In this document: positions 54,893-63,687 of the stretch, in pieces
How positions within the stretch are numbered: the first letter of the stretch is position 1
Layout: every line of letters starts with the position of its first letter
Assembly (NCBI RefSeq): GCF_900156265.1
Contig: NZ_FTNE01000004.1
Span: 124,001-188,000 of the forward strand
DNA from: Acidiphilium rubrum
Lineage (GTDB): Bacteria; Pseudomonadota; Alphaproteobacteria; Acetobacterales; Acetobacteraceae
Direction of reading: 5' to 3'
Length of the DNA: 64,000 nt
Translations under genes and position numbers: made by a program
Notes under the pieces: generated by a model
What the model was told of the DNA's origin: nothing
Databases searched by the model: none
What the model saw: only the letters and a program-made list of their open reading frames with translations

Positions 54893-56431
54893 TCAACTCA
54901 CCAGTTTCAGGGTGGGGCGCTGGCGCCGGGGCCGGCTGCCCTCGGCCGCCGGCAGATCGAGCGGCAGCAACGGTGTGGCCGGGGCCTCGCTGGACGCGGC
55001 CGTCGCGTCGTCGTTGGTGGCGGTCGCGAGATCGTGCCGGTCGAGGTAGTTGGCGGCCAGATGGCGGAATACGTAGTCGATCAGCGAGCTTGCCTGGGTA
55101 ATTTCGGCATCGCCTTCCACCGCACCGGCGCTGCCGAACCGGGTGAACGCGAATTCATCGACGAAGTCATCGAGCGGCACGCCGTGCTGCAAACCAAGGC
55201 TGACGGCGATGGCAAACGCCTCGGCCAGCCCGCGAAATGCGGCGGATTCGCGGGGCAAGGTCAGGAATATCTCGCCCAGCCGGCCATCCGGATACTCGCC
55301 GGTGCGCAGAAACACCTTGTGGCCGGCGATGGTGACTTTCTGGGTATAGCCACCGCGCCGGGCGGGCAGTTTGTCGCGCGCGGTGCCGCGCGCCGGGGTG
55401 CGAACCGGCAGGCTGGTCTGCAACGGCGGCAGAATCGTGCAAAACGGTGCGATGGCATCATGCATTGCCTGCAGGCCGGCCCGATCGGCGATGCCGAACG
55501 GATCGGCGCCGGCGATGGTTGCCGCCAGCGCATCCTCGGCGGTGCGGCCCGATGCGGCCAGGCGGGCGCGCGACCAGGTGGCCAATTTGCCTTCGCCGTT
55601 CAGCGCCGAGAGCGGTGCCGCGATGCCGATGGTCTCGACGCCGAGCAACGCCTCCACCGGCCCCGGCGGCAACAGGCCGGTCAGGCTGAGGTGCTGGCGC
55701 AGACCCAAGGCTTGGGCTTGCCCCTGCGCGCGCAGCGCAGCGGCGCGGACCGCCTCGATCGGGCAGGTGCGGGGCAGCGGCGCGGTGGTGATCGCGCAAC
55801 CGGGTGCCATGCCGCGCGCGAGCAGACCAGCGGAGGCGATATCGGCCTGCGCCGCGAGCAGGGCGGCGAGGCTCGCCGCCAGCGATCGTGCGGCATCGCT
55901 GGCGTAATCGAGGTCGAGTCGGGCCAGCAGCATGGCCAGATCGGCCATGCCGAGCGCGAGGCGCTGAGCCGATGGGTTGCTGAGGCTGAGTGCGATGACC
56001 GCGGTGCGGACCGCCTCGCCGAACCCTTCGGTGTCGAACTGCTGCGCGTCGTCGAGAAACTGCGACACGTTGAGGACGAAGCCGGGGATCGCTTCCGGCA
56101 CGCCGCGCCAGATGCCGGGGGAGGGCGCGCCACGCCGGCCGATCAGCAGGTGATGCAGCACGTTGGCCAAATCATCCTCGATCCCGGCGGCGGCGGCGCG
56201 TGCCGCGATCGGCTCGATCCAGGCGGATGCCGCGGCCGGTGCCTCGACCAGGCGGGGCGATGCGCGCAGAGCGACCAGGCCGGCAGCGGCTTGTTCAGGC
56301 CAGGCGACCGGGATAACCGCTGGTTCCGGCGTCGCATCCGGATCGGAGCCGATTTCCAGGCGCCGCATGCGAATGCCGCGCCAGGGCAGCGGCGGGTGGG
56401 AGCGGTACGAACCGGCGTGATCTTTGATCAT
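54893..56431 (-). CDS. degenerate NrdJ-like protein (class II ribonucleotide reductase C-terminal half)
   Basis: 512 residues. From about residue 365, [40 protein letters not shown] and [20 protein letters not shown] closely match the C-terminal region of adenosylcobalamin-dependent RNR (NrdJ/TSCPD). Earlier, [11 protein letters not shown] and [20 protein letters not shown] align with the last part of the catalytic barrel, and [20 protein letters not shown] takes the place of a reductase IAPTGTIG-type loop. The catalytic cysteine pair and N-terminal half are missing. Uninterrupted and full-looking, so probably a maintained paralogue, not a pseudogene. Role unknown. Confidence 0.72.
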   Translation of the reverse strand: MIKDHAGSYRSHPPLPWRGIRMRRLEIGSDPDATPEPAVIPVAWPEQAAAGLVALRASPRLVEAPAAASAWIEPIAARAAAAGIEDDLANVLHHLLIGRRGAPSPGIWRGVPEAIPGFVLNVSQFLDDAQQFDTEGFGEAVRTAVIALSLSNPSAQRLALGMADLAMLLARLDLDYASDAARSLAASLAALLAAQADIASAGLLARGMAPGCAITTAPLPRTCPIEAVRAAALRAQGQAQALGLRQHLSLTGLLPPGPVEALLGVETIGIAAPLSALNGEGKLATWSRARLAASGRTAEDALAATIAGADPFGIADRAGLQAMHDAIAPFCTILPPLQTSLPVRTPARGTARDKLPARRGGYTQKVTIAGHKVFLRTGEYPDGRLGEIFLTLPRESAAFRGLAEAFAIAVSLGLQHGVPLDDFVDEFAFTRFGSAGAVEGDAEITQASSLIDYVFRHLAANYLDRHDLATATNDDATAASSEAPATPLLPLDLPAAEGSRPRRQRPTLKLVS

Positions 56432-56474
56432 ACTACAACTCTAGTCCGTTCGCAGCGCCGTTTCCAGCGCGATT

Positions 56475-56526
56475 CCGCGTCATGTTGTGGATATCGATGA
56501 CGGCCGCCACAAAATGTTGTGGATAA
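56475..56526. promoter_or_regulatory. paired NrdR-like / DnaA-like boxes
   Basis: ATGTTGTGGATA occurs twice, at 56482 and 56514, 32 bases apart (three helical turns). The second lies in the inverted repeat CCACAAAATGTTGTGG (56507-56522), resembling an NrdR box; the first keeps only the right half (CCGCGTCATGTTGTGG, 56475-56490). The same repeats contain TGTGGATAT (56486-56494) and a perfect DnaA box TGTGGATAA (56518-56526). They lie between the divergent NrdJ-like and NDUFA12-like genes. Which protein binds is inference. Confidence 0.5.
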
Positions 56527-56591
56527 CCGTGCTGTCTGGTGCAGTGCGGCACGGATGGACCGATCTGACCAGTTCCTTTATAGAGACGAGC

Positions 56592-57068
56592 ATGAACGCA
56601 ACCGACGACACTGTGGCGGGCGAAGACGCGCGGCACGATGGCAAAAACCGGGCGTCGCGACCCGGGGCTCCCAGCTTGGCATCGCTGGGCGGCTGGCGGG
56701 CGCTGATCAACAACCCCGGCCTCATCCTCAACACGTTGCGCCACGGCGGGGCCGTCGGCCAGGACGCGCTCGGCAACCGGTATTTCGAGGAACGCCGGCC
56801 GACCCGGCAGGATGGCCGCGCCCGTCGCTGGGTGCTCTACGCCGGTCGCGCGCGCGATGCCTCGCTGGTGCCGCCCGAGTGGCATGCCTGGCTGCATTTC
56901 ACGACCGATGCGCCGCTGTCCGACGCCAATCGCCGCCCTTGGCAACGGCCCCATGAGCCGAACATGACGGGTACGGCATTCGCGTACCGCCCGAAAGGGC
57001 ACGATTATGCCGGCGGGGCACGCCCCCATGTCTCAGCCGACTATGAACCATGGACACCGGACGCCTGA
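56592..57068 (+). CDS. NDUFA12-family respiratory complex I subunit
   Basis: 158 residues. GGAVGQDALGNRYFEERRP, VLYAGRARDASLVPPEWHAWLHF and RPWQRPHEPNMTGTAFAYRP are conserved blocks of NDUFA12 (B17.2), an accessory subunit on the matrix/cytoplasmic arm of complex I in mitochondria and alphaproteobacteria. The ATG at 56592 is chosen for its GAGACGAG leader; longer versions add residues unlike the family. mlaD follows 73 bases later, a common alphaproteobacterial order. Confidence 0.92.
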   Translation: MNATDDTVAGEDARHDGKNRASRPGAPSLASLGGWRALINNPGLILNTLRHGGAVGQDALGNRYFEERRPTRQDGRARRWVLYAGRARDASLVPPEWHAWLHFTTDAPLSDANRRPWQRPHEPNMTGTAFAYRPKGHDYAGGARPHVSADYEPWTPDA

Positions 57069-57141
57069 ACCAGCAGACATAGGGTTCCCCGTGATTTCGT
57101 CCGTAGACCCCATCGTTAGCACGCTAGACAGAAAGTAGCAG

Positions 57142-57693
57142 ATGCAGAGCCGTTTTTCCGAAATAATCGCCGGTCTGGCCGTTCTTGTCGCGGTGGTCGC
57201 CTTCCTGGTTTTCGCTTTCTCCCGCACACATACTCAGCCCAGCGATGGCTATATGCTGCACGCCCAGTTCGGCAGTATCGGCCCCTTGAAGGTCGGTTCG
57301 CCGGTAAAGATTGCGGGTGTGACGGTCGGCAAGGTCGCCGCAACGACGCTCAACAAGGCGACCTACGCCGCGATCGTCGATTTCGACATCGATCCCGGCG
57401 TCAAAATCCCGAAGGACAGCAGCGCCGCGATCGAAAGCGCTTCGTTGCTTGGGGGGGACTATCTATCGATCGCGCCTGGCGGGTCTGATACGATGCTGAA
57501 GCCGGATGGCGCGATTGTGGTGACGCAATCGGCGATCAACATCGAGTCCCTACTTGGTAAATTCGTCTTCAGTGCGGCGAATTTCGCCAGCACCGCCGCC
57601 AAGGGCAAGTCTGGCCAGCCAGACGCGAGCCCGCCTGCGGCTGGCACGAAGACGAGCCTGCCCGGGTTGACCCCGGGTGCCAAAGCACCGTGA
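57142..57693 (+). CDS. mlaD: MlaD-type MCE-domain lipid-transport protein
   Basis: 183 residues. An N-terminal membrane anchor (EIIAGLAVLVAVVAFLVFAF) is followed by one MCE domain containing GSIGPLKVGSPVKIAGVTVG and SAAIESASLLGGDYLSIAPGG. MlaD rings in the periplasm carry phospholipids between the membranes to maintain outer-membrane asymmetry. The tail is Ser/Pro/Ala-rich. The stop overlaps the next start as GTGA. Other Mla components are not in the window. Confidence 0.9.
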   Translation: MQSRFSEIIAGLAVLVAVVAFLVFAFSRTHTQPSDGYMLHAQFGSIGPLKVGSPVKIAGVTVGKVAATTLNKATYAAIVDFDIDPGVKIPKDSSAAIESASLLGGDYLSIAPGGSDTMLKPDGAIVVTQSAINIESLLGKFVFSAANFASTAAKGKSGQPDASPPAAGTKTSLPGLTPGAKAP

Positions 57694-58346
57694 TCCACAA
57701 GGCCGCGCTGGGGATGGGGGCGGTGCTGCTGGCAGCGATGCCGTGGGCAGGGGCGCAGAATAACCAGCCGGCCAGCCTGGCGCCGGTGCCGTTGTCACCT
57801 TCAATCATCGCAACGCCGAATGCACCATTGCCGGCGCCGGTGCCGCCATCACCGGCACCATCTCAGGCGCAATCACTACCCGCCCCCGATCTGCCCGCGC
57901 CGAATTTGCCGGTTGGTACACTGACCGCGCCCCCGCCGGATGCGGCCGTACCGGGTCAGTTACCGGTCACGGCGGGCGGTTCGCCAAACGGGTCCGGCGG
58001 CGCGCCCGCACAAATAAAACCGATCTGGGATCAGCGCGCTGCGGCGTTGCTCGACGTGCTCGACAAGGAAGATGGCGCAGTTCACCGGATTAATGTGCCG
58101 GTAGGCTCGAGCACGTCTGAGGGCAGGTTGTCGATCGAGGTGGGCGCCTGTGTTGTCCGGCCGAAGGACATGACGTCTGATGCTGCAACGTTTCTGACCG
58201 TCACGTCGAAACCTGTGGACGGAAATGCATCGTCAACCGGGGATACCCCTCTGTTTCGCGGATGGCTGATCCGCTCCGAACCGGGTGCCACGGTGGTCGG
58301 TGATGCGGCAGTGACATTCCGGTTGATCGGGTGCGGCGGTGGTTGA
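57690..58346 (+). CDS. DUF2155 secreted protein
   Basis: 218 residues from a GTG. Signal peptide (GMGAVLLAAMPWAGA), then a Pro/Ala-rich linker to about residue 110. The DUF2155 domain follows: LLDVLDKEDGAVHRINVPVG, LSIEVGACVVRP and LFRGWLIRSEPG. The family, alphaproteobacteria-specific and encoded beside NDUFA12/MCE genes, has no established function; the neighbours hint at envelope work. Confidence 0.87.
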   Translation: MIHKAALGMGAVLLAAMPWAGAQNNQPASLAPVPLSPSIIATPNAPLPAPVPPSPAPSQAQSLPAPDLPAPNLPVGTLTAPPPDAAVPGQLPVTAGGSPNGSGGAPAQIKPIWDQRAAALLDVLDKEDGAVHRINVPVGSSTSEGRLSIEVGACVVRPKDMTSDAATFLTVTSKPVDGNASSTGDTPLFRGWLIRSEPGATVVGDAAVTFRLIGCGGG

Positions 58347-58496
58347 TCGACGGTGTCTTGAATGCATCAAATTGTAAATACCGCTGACGTGACAAGATCT
58401 TAATTGACAAGAGCGTATCAGAAGTAGATCAGATTATTGTAACCTACGCTGGACGTTCCAAATTCCTGCCGAACGATGTTAACGAATGGAGGCTTT

Positions 58497-59594
58497 ATGA
58501 ATTATCGCTCAATACTGTTTGCCGCAACCTGCGGTGCAGCAATCGTCGCGGCTGCGCCGATGGCGCATGCCCAGATGGCAGGCGGCCCGGCGCCGGTTAC
58601 GGGTCCCTACGTGGACCTTGGTCTTGGCACCAACCTGATGCAGACCCAGAAGTATACGTACGCTCAGCCGAACGGCGGCCAGACCGGTCATTTCGTGTTC
58701 CGCCCCGACTACGCCGGCCAGATCGGTGTGGGTTATGGCCTCGGCAACGGGTTTCGCGTCGAGCTCGATGGCAATTTCTTCCGCAACAGCGCCGTCAAAG
58801 CCGATGACAATTTCAACGGCAACAACCGCGTGCATGGCGGCGTCAACACCTACGGCGTCTTGCTGAATGGCTATTATGACATTCCGACCGGCACGAATTT
58901 CGTACCCTTCGTCGGCGGCGGTGTCGGCTACGAGTGGCAGAAGTTCCAGCACATCGGCGTGCCGGCCCCCTATGGTGACAGCTACAGCGGCACCTATGGC
59001 AGCTTCGCATTCGATGTCGGCGCGGGCGTTGCGTACAACATCCCGCAGGTTCCCGGCCTTGCTCTGACAGCGCAGTATCAGTACACCGAACTGACACATC
59101 AGCGTAAGTACAACGACACCGGTGTGCCGAACACCTTTATCGGCGTTGGTCACTCGGGCAATCACGAAATCCTGCTCGGTGCCCGTTACGAGCTGTTCCC
59201 GCCGGCACCGCCGCCGCCGCCCGCTCCTGCGCCGACCCCGGTTGCAGCCCCGGCCCCGGCCCCGGCACGGACCTATCTGGTGTTCTTCAACTGGAACAAG
59301 GCCGACCTGACGCCGCGTGCGACACAAATCGTGGCCGAGGCCGCTCAGGCATCGCAGACGACGCACGTGACCAGCCTGAACGTGAACGGATACACCGATA
59401 CCTCGGGTACACCGGCCTACAACGAGAAGCTCTCGTATCGCCGTGCCGACAACGTCGCCGCCCAGCTGGTGACGGATGGCGTGCCGAAGAGCGACATCGT
59501 GATCAAGGGCTATGGCGAGACGCATCTGCTGGTCCCGACCGGTCCTGGCGTGCGCGAGCCGCAGAACCGCCGCGTGGAAATCATCCTGAACTGA
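58497..59594 (+). CDS. OmpA-type outer-membrane protein, paralogue 1
   Basis: 365 residues from the ATG at 58497 (GGAGG four bases before). Signal peptide ends near APMAHAQ. A beta-barrel of about 190 residues (VDLGLGTNLMQ, IGVGYGLGNGFRVELDGNFF) ends YELFPPA. A Pro/Ala hinge (APAPTPVAAPAPAPAR) leads to the peptidoglycan-binding OmpA domain with NVNGYTDTSG and REPQNRRVEIILN. First of three tandem copies; its barrel is the most diverged. Confidence 0.93.
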   Translation: MNYRSILFAATCGAAIVAAAPMAHAQMAGGPAPVTGPYVDLGLGTNLMQTQKYTYAQPNGGQTGHFVFRPDYAGQIGVGYGLGNGFRVELDGNFFRNSAVKADDNFNGNNRVHGGVNTYGVLLNGYYDIPTGTNFVPFVGGGVGYEWQKFQHIGVPAPYGDSYSGTYGSFAFDVGAGVAYNIPQVPGLALTAQYQYTELTHQRKYNDTGVPNTFIGVGHSGNHEILLGARYELFPPAPPPPPAPAPTPVAAPAPAPARTYLVFFNWNKADLTPRATQIVAEAAQASQTTHVTSLNVNGYTDTSGTPAYNEKLSYRRADNVAAQLVTDGVPKSDIVIKGYGETHLLVPTGPGVREPQNRRVEIILN

Positions 59595-59619
59595 TTTTCG
59601 CTTGAATGACTTTGAAAAA

Positions 59620-59644
59620 CCCCGGCCTCGGCCGGGGTTTTTTT
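59620..59644 (+). terminator. rho-independent terminator after OmpA paralogue 1
   Basis: CCCCGGCC tc GGCCGGGG (59620-59637) followed by seven T. Preceded by the same GAATGACTTTGAAAAA block as the other two paralogues, so the terminator was duplicated with the gene. Confidence 0.93.
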
Positions 59645-59874
59645 ATGCGAGACCAGTTTTTCGGTTGCTTCGGTTACTATTCTGTCATAATAGGCACGGT
59701 GTGCTTCGATTATGTGACTTGTCTGCCACAGCCTTTTGAAATCAAGTGAATCACTGCCGAACACGATGCGCTGCACCTCCTCCCATGACGTTCGCGGTGC
59801 TAAGTAGACTGCATCGTTTGGTATCGCCGGTTCGAATGTTTCAACACGGGTCCGGGCGCACGAGGAGACAACAG
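59645..59874. other. gap between OmpA paralogues 1 and 2, with a coding-like reverse-strand segment
   Basis: 230 bases without an accepted gene. On the minus strand (about 59850 down to 59645) an open frame reads like protein (TSWEEVQRIVFGSDSLDF, then TSHIIEAHRAYYDRIVTEA) but has no proper start and runs through the terminator. It could be a remnant of a gene disrupted during the tandem duplications. The promoter of paralogue 2 should be here but is not obvious. Confidence 0.35.
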
Positions 59875-60963
59875 ATGAGATTCCGCACAACCCTGCTTGC
59901 GGCTACCTTTATTGTGGCGCCGGCCTTTCTGCCGATCGCCGCGAAGGCACAGCCGGTCACCGGCCCCTATGTCAGTGCCGGTCTTGGCTACAACATGCTC
60001 AACAGCCGCAAGGTTAAGAGCGTCGCGATCGACGGCGTCAGCACCAACCTCGGCGCGAAGGCCTTGTTCAGCAACGGCTTTACTGGTGAAGCATCGGTCG
60101 GTTACGGTTTCGGCAATGGTTTCCGTGTTGAACTCGAAGGCGATTACTTCAACAACCAAGTCAAGAAGCTCGATGTTGGGCCGTCGCAGTTCGTTGCCAG
60201 CGGCAATGAAAAAAAGTTCGGCGCGATGGTGAATGCGCTGTATGACTTCGATGTTGGCATTCCTTACGTTTATCCGTTTGTCGGCGTTGGCGCCGGCTAT
60301 CAGTTCCTCGACTGGCGTAACGTGAACATTCCGGGCACCGGTAGCTATATTAATGGCACGCCGGGCTCGTTCGCCTATCAGGGCATCGTCGGTTTGTCGT
60401 TCCCGATCCCGGGCGCGCCTGGCTTGTCGGCGAATGTTCAGTACCGCTATATGTCGACCATCGGCAGCCAGCATTACAAGGGCATTCAGGACGGCATCCC
60501 GGCGACCTTCAAGGTCGGTCGCGATTCCAACAACATGGTCCTGGTCGGGATGAGCTATGAGCTGTTCCCGCCGGCACCCCCTGCACCGCCTGCTCCTGCG
60601 CCGACCCCGGTTGCAGCCCCGGCCCCGGCCCCGGCACGGACCTATCTGGTGTTCTTCAACTGGAATAAGGCCGACCTGACGCCGCGTGCGACACAAATCG
60701 TGGCCGAGGCCGCTCAGGCATCGCAGACGACGCACGTGACCAGCCTTAACGTGAACGGCTACACCGATACCTCGGGCACTCCGGCGTACAACGAGAAGCT
60801 GTCGTATCGCCGTGCCGACAACGTTGCCGCCCAGCTGGTAACGGATGGCGTGCCGAAGAGCGACATCGTGATCAAGGGCTACGGCGAGACGCATCTGCTG
60901 GTCCCGACGGGCCCAGGCGTGCGCGAGCCGCAGAACCGCCGCGTGGAAATCATCCTGAACTGA
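59875..60963 (+). CDS. OmpA-type outer-membrane protein, paralogue 2
   Basis: 362 residues from the ATG at 59875 (GAGGAGA upstream). Signal peptide MRFRTTLLAATFIVAPAFLP with cleavage near AKA. The barrel (VTGPYVSAGLGYNMLNSRK, GEASVGYGFGNGFRVELEGD) is much closer to paralogue 3 than to 1. The hinge and OmpA domain are identical in protein to paralogue 1 and nearly so in DNA, indicating recent duplication or gene conversion of the 3' half. Confidence 0.93.
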   Translation: MRFRTTLLAATFIVAPAFLPIAAKAQPVTGPYVSAGLGYNMLNSRKVKSVAIDGVSTNLGAKALFSNGFTGEASVGYGFGNGFRVELEGDYFNNQVKKLDVGPSQFVASGNEKKFGAMVNALYDFDVGIPYVYPFVGVGAGYQFLDWRNVNIPGTGSYINGTPGSFAYQGIVGLSFPIPGAPGLSANVQYRYMSTIGSQHYKGIQDGIPATFKVGRDSNNMVLVGMSYELFPPAPPAPPAPAPTPVAAPAPAPARTYLVFFNWNKADLTPRATQIVAEAAQASQTTHVTSLNVNGYTDTSGTPAYNEKLSYRRADNVAAQLVTDGVPKSDIVIKGYGETHLLVPTGPGVREPQNRRVEIILN

Positions 60964-60988
60964 TTTTCGCTCGAATGACTTTGAAAAA

Positions 60989-61013
60989 CCCCGGCCTCGG
61001 CCGGGGTTTTTTT
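60989..61013 (+). terminator. rho-independent terminator after OmpA paralogue 2
   Basis: CCCCGGCC tc GGCCGGGG (60989-61006) followed by seven T, identical to the terminator of paralogue 1. Confidence 0.93.
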
Positions 61014-61074
61014 ATGGGGGATCGATAAATCGGCATGGTTGCGTGTGGCGTGGGTGCAACGCCGCGTTCAAATC

Positions 61075-61090
61075 CCGCAGGACCCTGCGG
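61075..61090. repeat. perfect short hairpin in OmpA 2-3 gap
   Basis: CCGCAGG (61075-61081) and CCTGCGG (61084-61090) with a two-base loop, in the 171-base gap ahead of paralogue 3. There is no T run. The preceding GTTCAAATCCC imitates a tRNA T-loop, but no tRNA can be folded here. Possibly a 5'-leader structure. Confidence 0.35.
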
Positions 61091-61184
61091 CCAACCCTGA
61101 TTTGGCGCTGGTGCAATGCTATCTATGCGAAGCGTGAGGCGTCGCGTCGGCGCGGGATCATGACAGAAAATCAGGAGACGGCAA

Positions 61185-62273
61185 ATGAAGTTCCGCAAAA
61201 TGTTGATGGCGAGCAGTGTTGTCGCGGGCATGTTCCTGTTGCCGATCGCCGCCAGTGCCCAACCGGTCACCGGCGCCTACGTGAGCGCGGGCATCGGTTA
61301 CAATGTCATGAACGGCCGCGAGACCAAAGGCTACGCGATCGGAGGTGTCGAGACCAACCTGCATGAGCGCACTCTGTTCAAAAATGGCTTCACCGGCGAG
61401 GCGTCGGTGGGTTACGGCTTTGGCAACGGGTTTCGGGTCGAACTCGAAGGCGATTACTTCGATAACCAGGCCCACAAAGTCGACAGTGCAACCGGGCAGG
61501 TCCCTGCGAGCGGAACCGAACGCAAATACGGTGCGATGCTGAACGGGTTATACGATTTCGATATCAGCAGCCCTTATATCTACCCCTTCATCGGCGCCGG
61601 CGTGGGTTACCAGTTCTTGGATCTGCGCAACGTGAAGACGCCGGCGAACGGTGCCTATATCAACAGCACACCCGGTGCTTTCGCCTATCAGGCGATCGTC
61701 GGGCTGTCGTTCCCAATACCGGGCGCAATCGGCCTGTCCGCCACCGTGCAGTATCGCTACCTCGCGACGGTCGGCAATGAACATTACAAGGGCACTGAAG
61801 GCGGCGTTCCAGCGACGTTCAAGGTCGGGTCAGATTCCAACAACATGGTTCTGGTCGGCTTGAACTACGAATTGTTCGCACCGATGCCCCCAGCGCCGCC
61901 GGCGCCGGCGCCGACCCCGGTTGCAGCTCCGGCTCCAGCGCCGGCGCGGACCTATCTGGTGTTCTTTAACTGGAACAAGGCCGACCTGACCCCGCGTGCG
62001 ACGCAGATCGTGGCCGAGGCCGCAAAGGCATCGCAGACCACTCATGTGACCAGCCTGAACGTGAACGGTTACACCGATACCTCGGGTACGCCGGCCTACA
62101 ACGAGAAGCTGTCGTACCGCCGTGCCGACAACGTCGCCGCCCAGCTGGTGACCGATGGCGTGCCGAAGAGCGACATCGTGATCAAGGGCTACGGCGAGAC
62201 GCATCTGCTGGTCCCGACGGGCCCTGGCGTGCGCGAGCCGCAGAACCGCCGCGTGGAAATCATCCTGAACTGA
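61185..62273 (+). CDS. OmpA-type outer-membrane protein, paralogue 3
   Basis: 362 residues from the ATG at 61185 (CAGGAGA upstream). Signal peptide with cleavage near ASA. The barrel aligns along its length with paralogue 2 (shared GEASVGYGFGNGFRVELEGD and YELF ending). The OmpA domain differs from the other two at one visible residue (EAAKAS for EAAQAS). Expected to anchor the outer membrane to peptidoglycan. Confidence 0.93.
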   Translation: MKFRKMLMASSVVAGMFLLPIAASAQPVTGAYVSAGIGYNVMNGRETKGYAIGGVETNLHERTLFKNGFTGEASVGYGFGNGFRVELEGDYFDNQAHKVDSATGQVPASGTERKYGAMLNGLYDFDISSPYIYPFIGAGVGYQFLDLRNVKTPANGAYINSTPGAFAYQAIVGLSFPIPGAIGLSATVQYRYLATVGNEHYKGTEGGVPATFKVGSDSNNMVLVGLNYELFAPMPPAPPAPAPTPVAAPAPAPARTYLVFFNWNKADLTPRATQIVAEAAKASQTTHVTSLNVNGYTDTSGTPAYNEKLSYRRADNVAAQLVTDGVPKSDIVIKGYGETHLLVPTGPGVREPQNRRVEIILN

Positions 62274-62298
62274 TTTTCGCTCGAATGACTTTGAAAAA

Positions 62299-62322
62299 CC
62301 TCGGCCTCGGCCGGGGTTTTTT
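62299..62322 (+). terminator. rho-independent terminator after OmpA paralogue 3
   Basis: CCTCGGCC tc GGCCGGGG (62299-62316) followed by six T. One C-to-T change versus the other two gives a G-T pair, so the hairpin is still possible. The T run reaches the stop codon of the convergent phosphatase. Confidence 0.88.
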
Positions 62323-63088
62323 ATGCCAGCAACAGCGACTGGAGCCGGTCCCGGCCGCTGGCGGTAATGCCGATGGCATCGAAATACCCCTGGGGTCCGC
62401 CCCAGGTCTGGTCGATTGCGGCGAACGCGGCGTCGAGATAGGCGGGATCGGTGCGGCCCAACTGATCCAGCGTGCCCGGATCGATGACACGCCCTAGCAC
62501 CGTTCCCAAGGTCCGTGCGAAGTGGCGGGTTTCAACCGCAATGTCGATCCGGTTGGCGGTCTCACGGTAATCGGCCGCAATGGCCGCCGGTTCAATTCCC
62601 AGCGCGGTCAGAATCAACGCGACCGCAACGCCGGTCCGGTCCTTGCCGACGTGGCAATGCAGCAGCATCGGCACGCCCCAGCCGCTCGCGGCGGCCTCGA
62701 GTGTGGCCTGCAGCGCCGGTGCGAGCAGGCGTGGCAATGATGCGTACAGGTCGAGCATCGCCCGCCGCGCGCCGTCCGGACCAGGTTCATGCGCCAACCG
62801 GTCGATCAGCGGTTGCATGCCGGCTTCCCGGTCGGTTTCGGCCGGCATCGCGATGGTTCGGGCGGGTGCGAGCCCGGGCCAGAGAGTCGGAAACCGCCGG
62901 CGCTCCGCAGCACTGCGCAGGTCACATACCAGCTTGATGCCGAGCGGTTCGATCGCTGCGATATCGGTATCGGTCAGTGCCGATAACGCACCTGATCGAT
63001 AAACCATCCCGTGCCGCAGCCTGCGCCCGCCGCTTGCGGGCAAGGCATCGACGGCACGAAAATTGGGCGCGCCGGCCAGCAAGGTCAC
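62321..63088 (-). CDS. tyrosine-protein phosphatase (IphP/DSP-like)
   Basis: 255 residues from the GTG at 63088. The CX5R active site is HCHVGKDRTG at 144-153 (C145, R151). The N-terminal LLAGAPNFRAVDALPAS followed by MVYRSGALSALTDTD is typical of Y_phosphatase3/IphP members, which act on phosphotyrosine and sometimes on phosphoinositides. GTG 63088 is preferred since it overlaps the upstream stop as GTGA; the frame is open 19 codons further, into the neighbour. Confidence 0.87.
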   Translation of the reverse strand: MTLLAGAPNFRAVDALPASGGRRLRHGMVYRSGALSALTDTDIAAIEPLGIKLVCDLRSAAERRRFPTLWPGLAPARTIAMPAETDREAGMQPLIDRLAHEPGPDGARRAMLDLYASLPRLLAPALQATLEAAASGWGVPMLLHCHVGKDRTGVAVALILTALGIEPAAIAADYRETANRIDIAVETRHFARTLGTVLGRVIDPGTLDQLGRTDPAYLDAAFAAIDQTWGGPQGYFDAIGITASGRDRLQSLLLA

Positions 63089-63591
63089 GGCTTCGGCGCG
63101 AGGCGCTCCATCCGGCGGAACGCGCTGCTTTCGACGATGCCGCATTCGAGCACCACAATCGGCTGAATCGCCGGCGTCTGGCGGGCAAAATCGTCCAGTT
63201 GGGATTGCGAATTCAGCGCAAGGACCTGGCCGAACAGTGTCTTGCTCTGATTGCAGAATTCGCTGCCTTCGTGAATCCCCGCCGAGGATTGCACATTGGC
63301 AAGGCTGGTCACGTAACTATCCTCATAAGTATGGAACAGCCGGCCATGTTCCTCACGGAAATAAGCATCCACCGAATGCTGCTCGTCCAGAATATGCGCG
63401 TGAAACTTGGTCATGAAGGTATCGTAATCGCTGCGCTGGTCGCAGGTGAGGGCGCTGACCATCAGCGTGCTCTTCAGGCCGATGACGTCGAGCGCCTGCT
63501 GCGTGCTGGGCACCATGCAAGCCATGGCGTTGCCGCCCATGAAGGTCGCGGCGATGAGGCCGAAGGCGATGCGGCTGGCGGTACGGCGCAT
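63085..63591 (-). CDS. small secreted protein of unknown function
   Basis: 168 residues from the ATG at 63591 (GGGGA just upstream). Signal peptide RIAFGLIAATFMGGNAMA, giving a mature chain that starts with cysteine (ACMVPSTQ). Four cysteines in all (mature Cys1, SALTCDQ, SEFCNQ, VLECGI) could form two disulfides, or the first could be lipidated. I do not recognise a domain. The stop overlaps the phosphatase start. Confidence 0.7.
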   Translation of the reverse strand: MRRTASRIAFGLIAATFMGGNAMACMVPSTQQALDVIGLKSTLMVSALTCDQRSDYDTFMTKFHAHILDEQHSVDAYFREEHGRLFHTYEDSYVTSLANVQSSAGIHEGSEFCNQSKTLFGQVLALNSQSQLDDFARQTPAIQPIVVLECGIVESSAFRRMERLAPKP

Positions 63592-63687
63592 AAAAATCCC
63601 CACACAATAAACCGAAGCGGCCGGGCATTGTCCCGACCGCCTTCACTTAGTCTTGGAACTATCGAAAAGTAAAGTAAATTATGGCGT

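Noticed and set aside
61060-61100. tRNA-like T-loop (GTTCAAATCCC)
   Set aside because: The flanking bases do not form a T-stem, and no anticodon or acceptor stem can be drawn.
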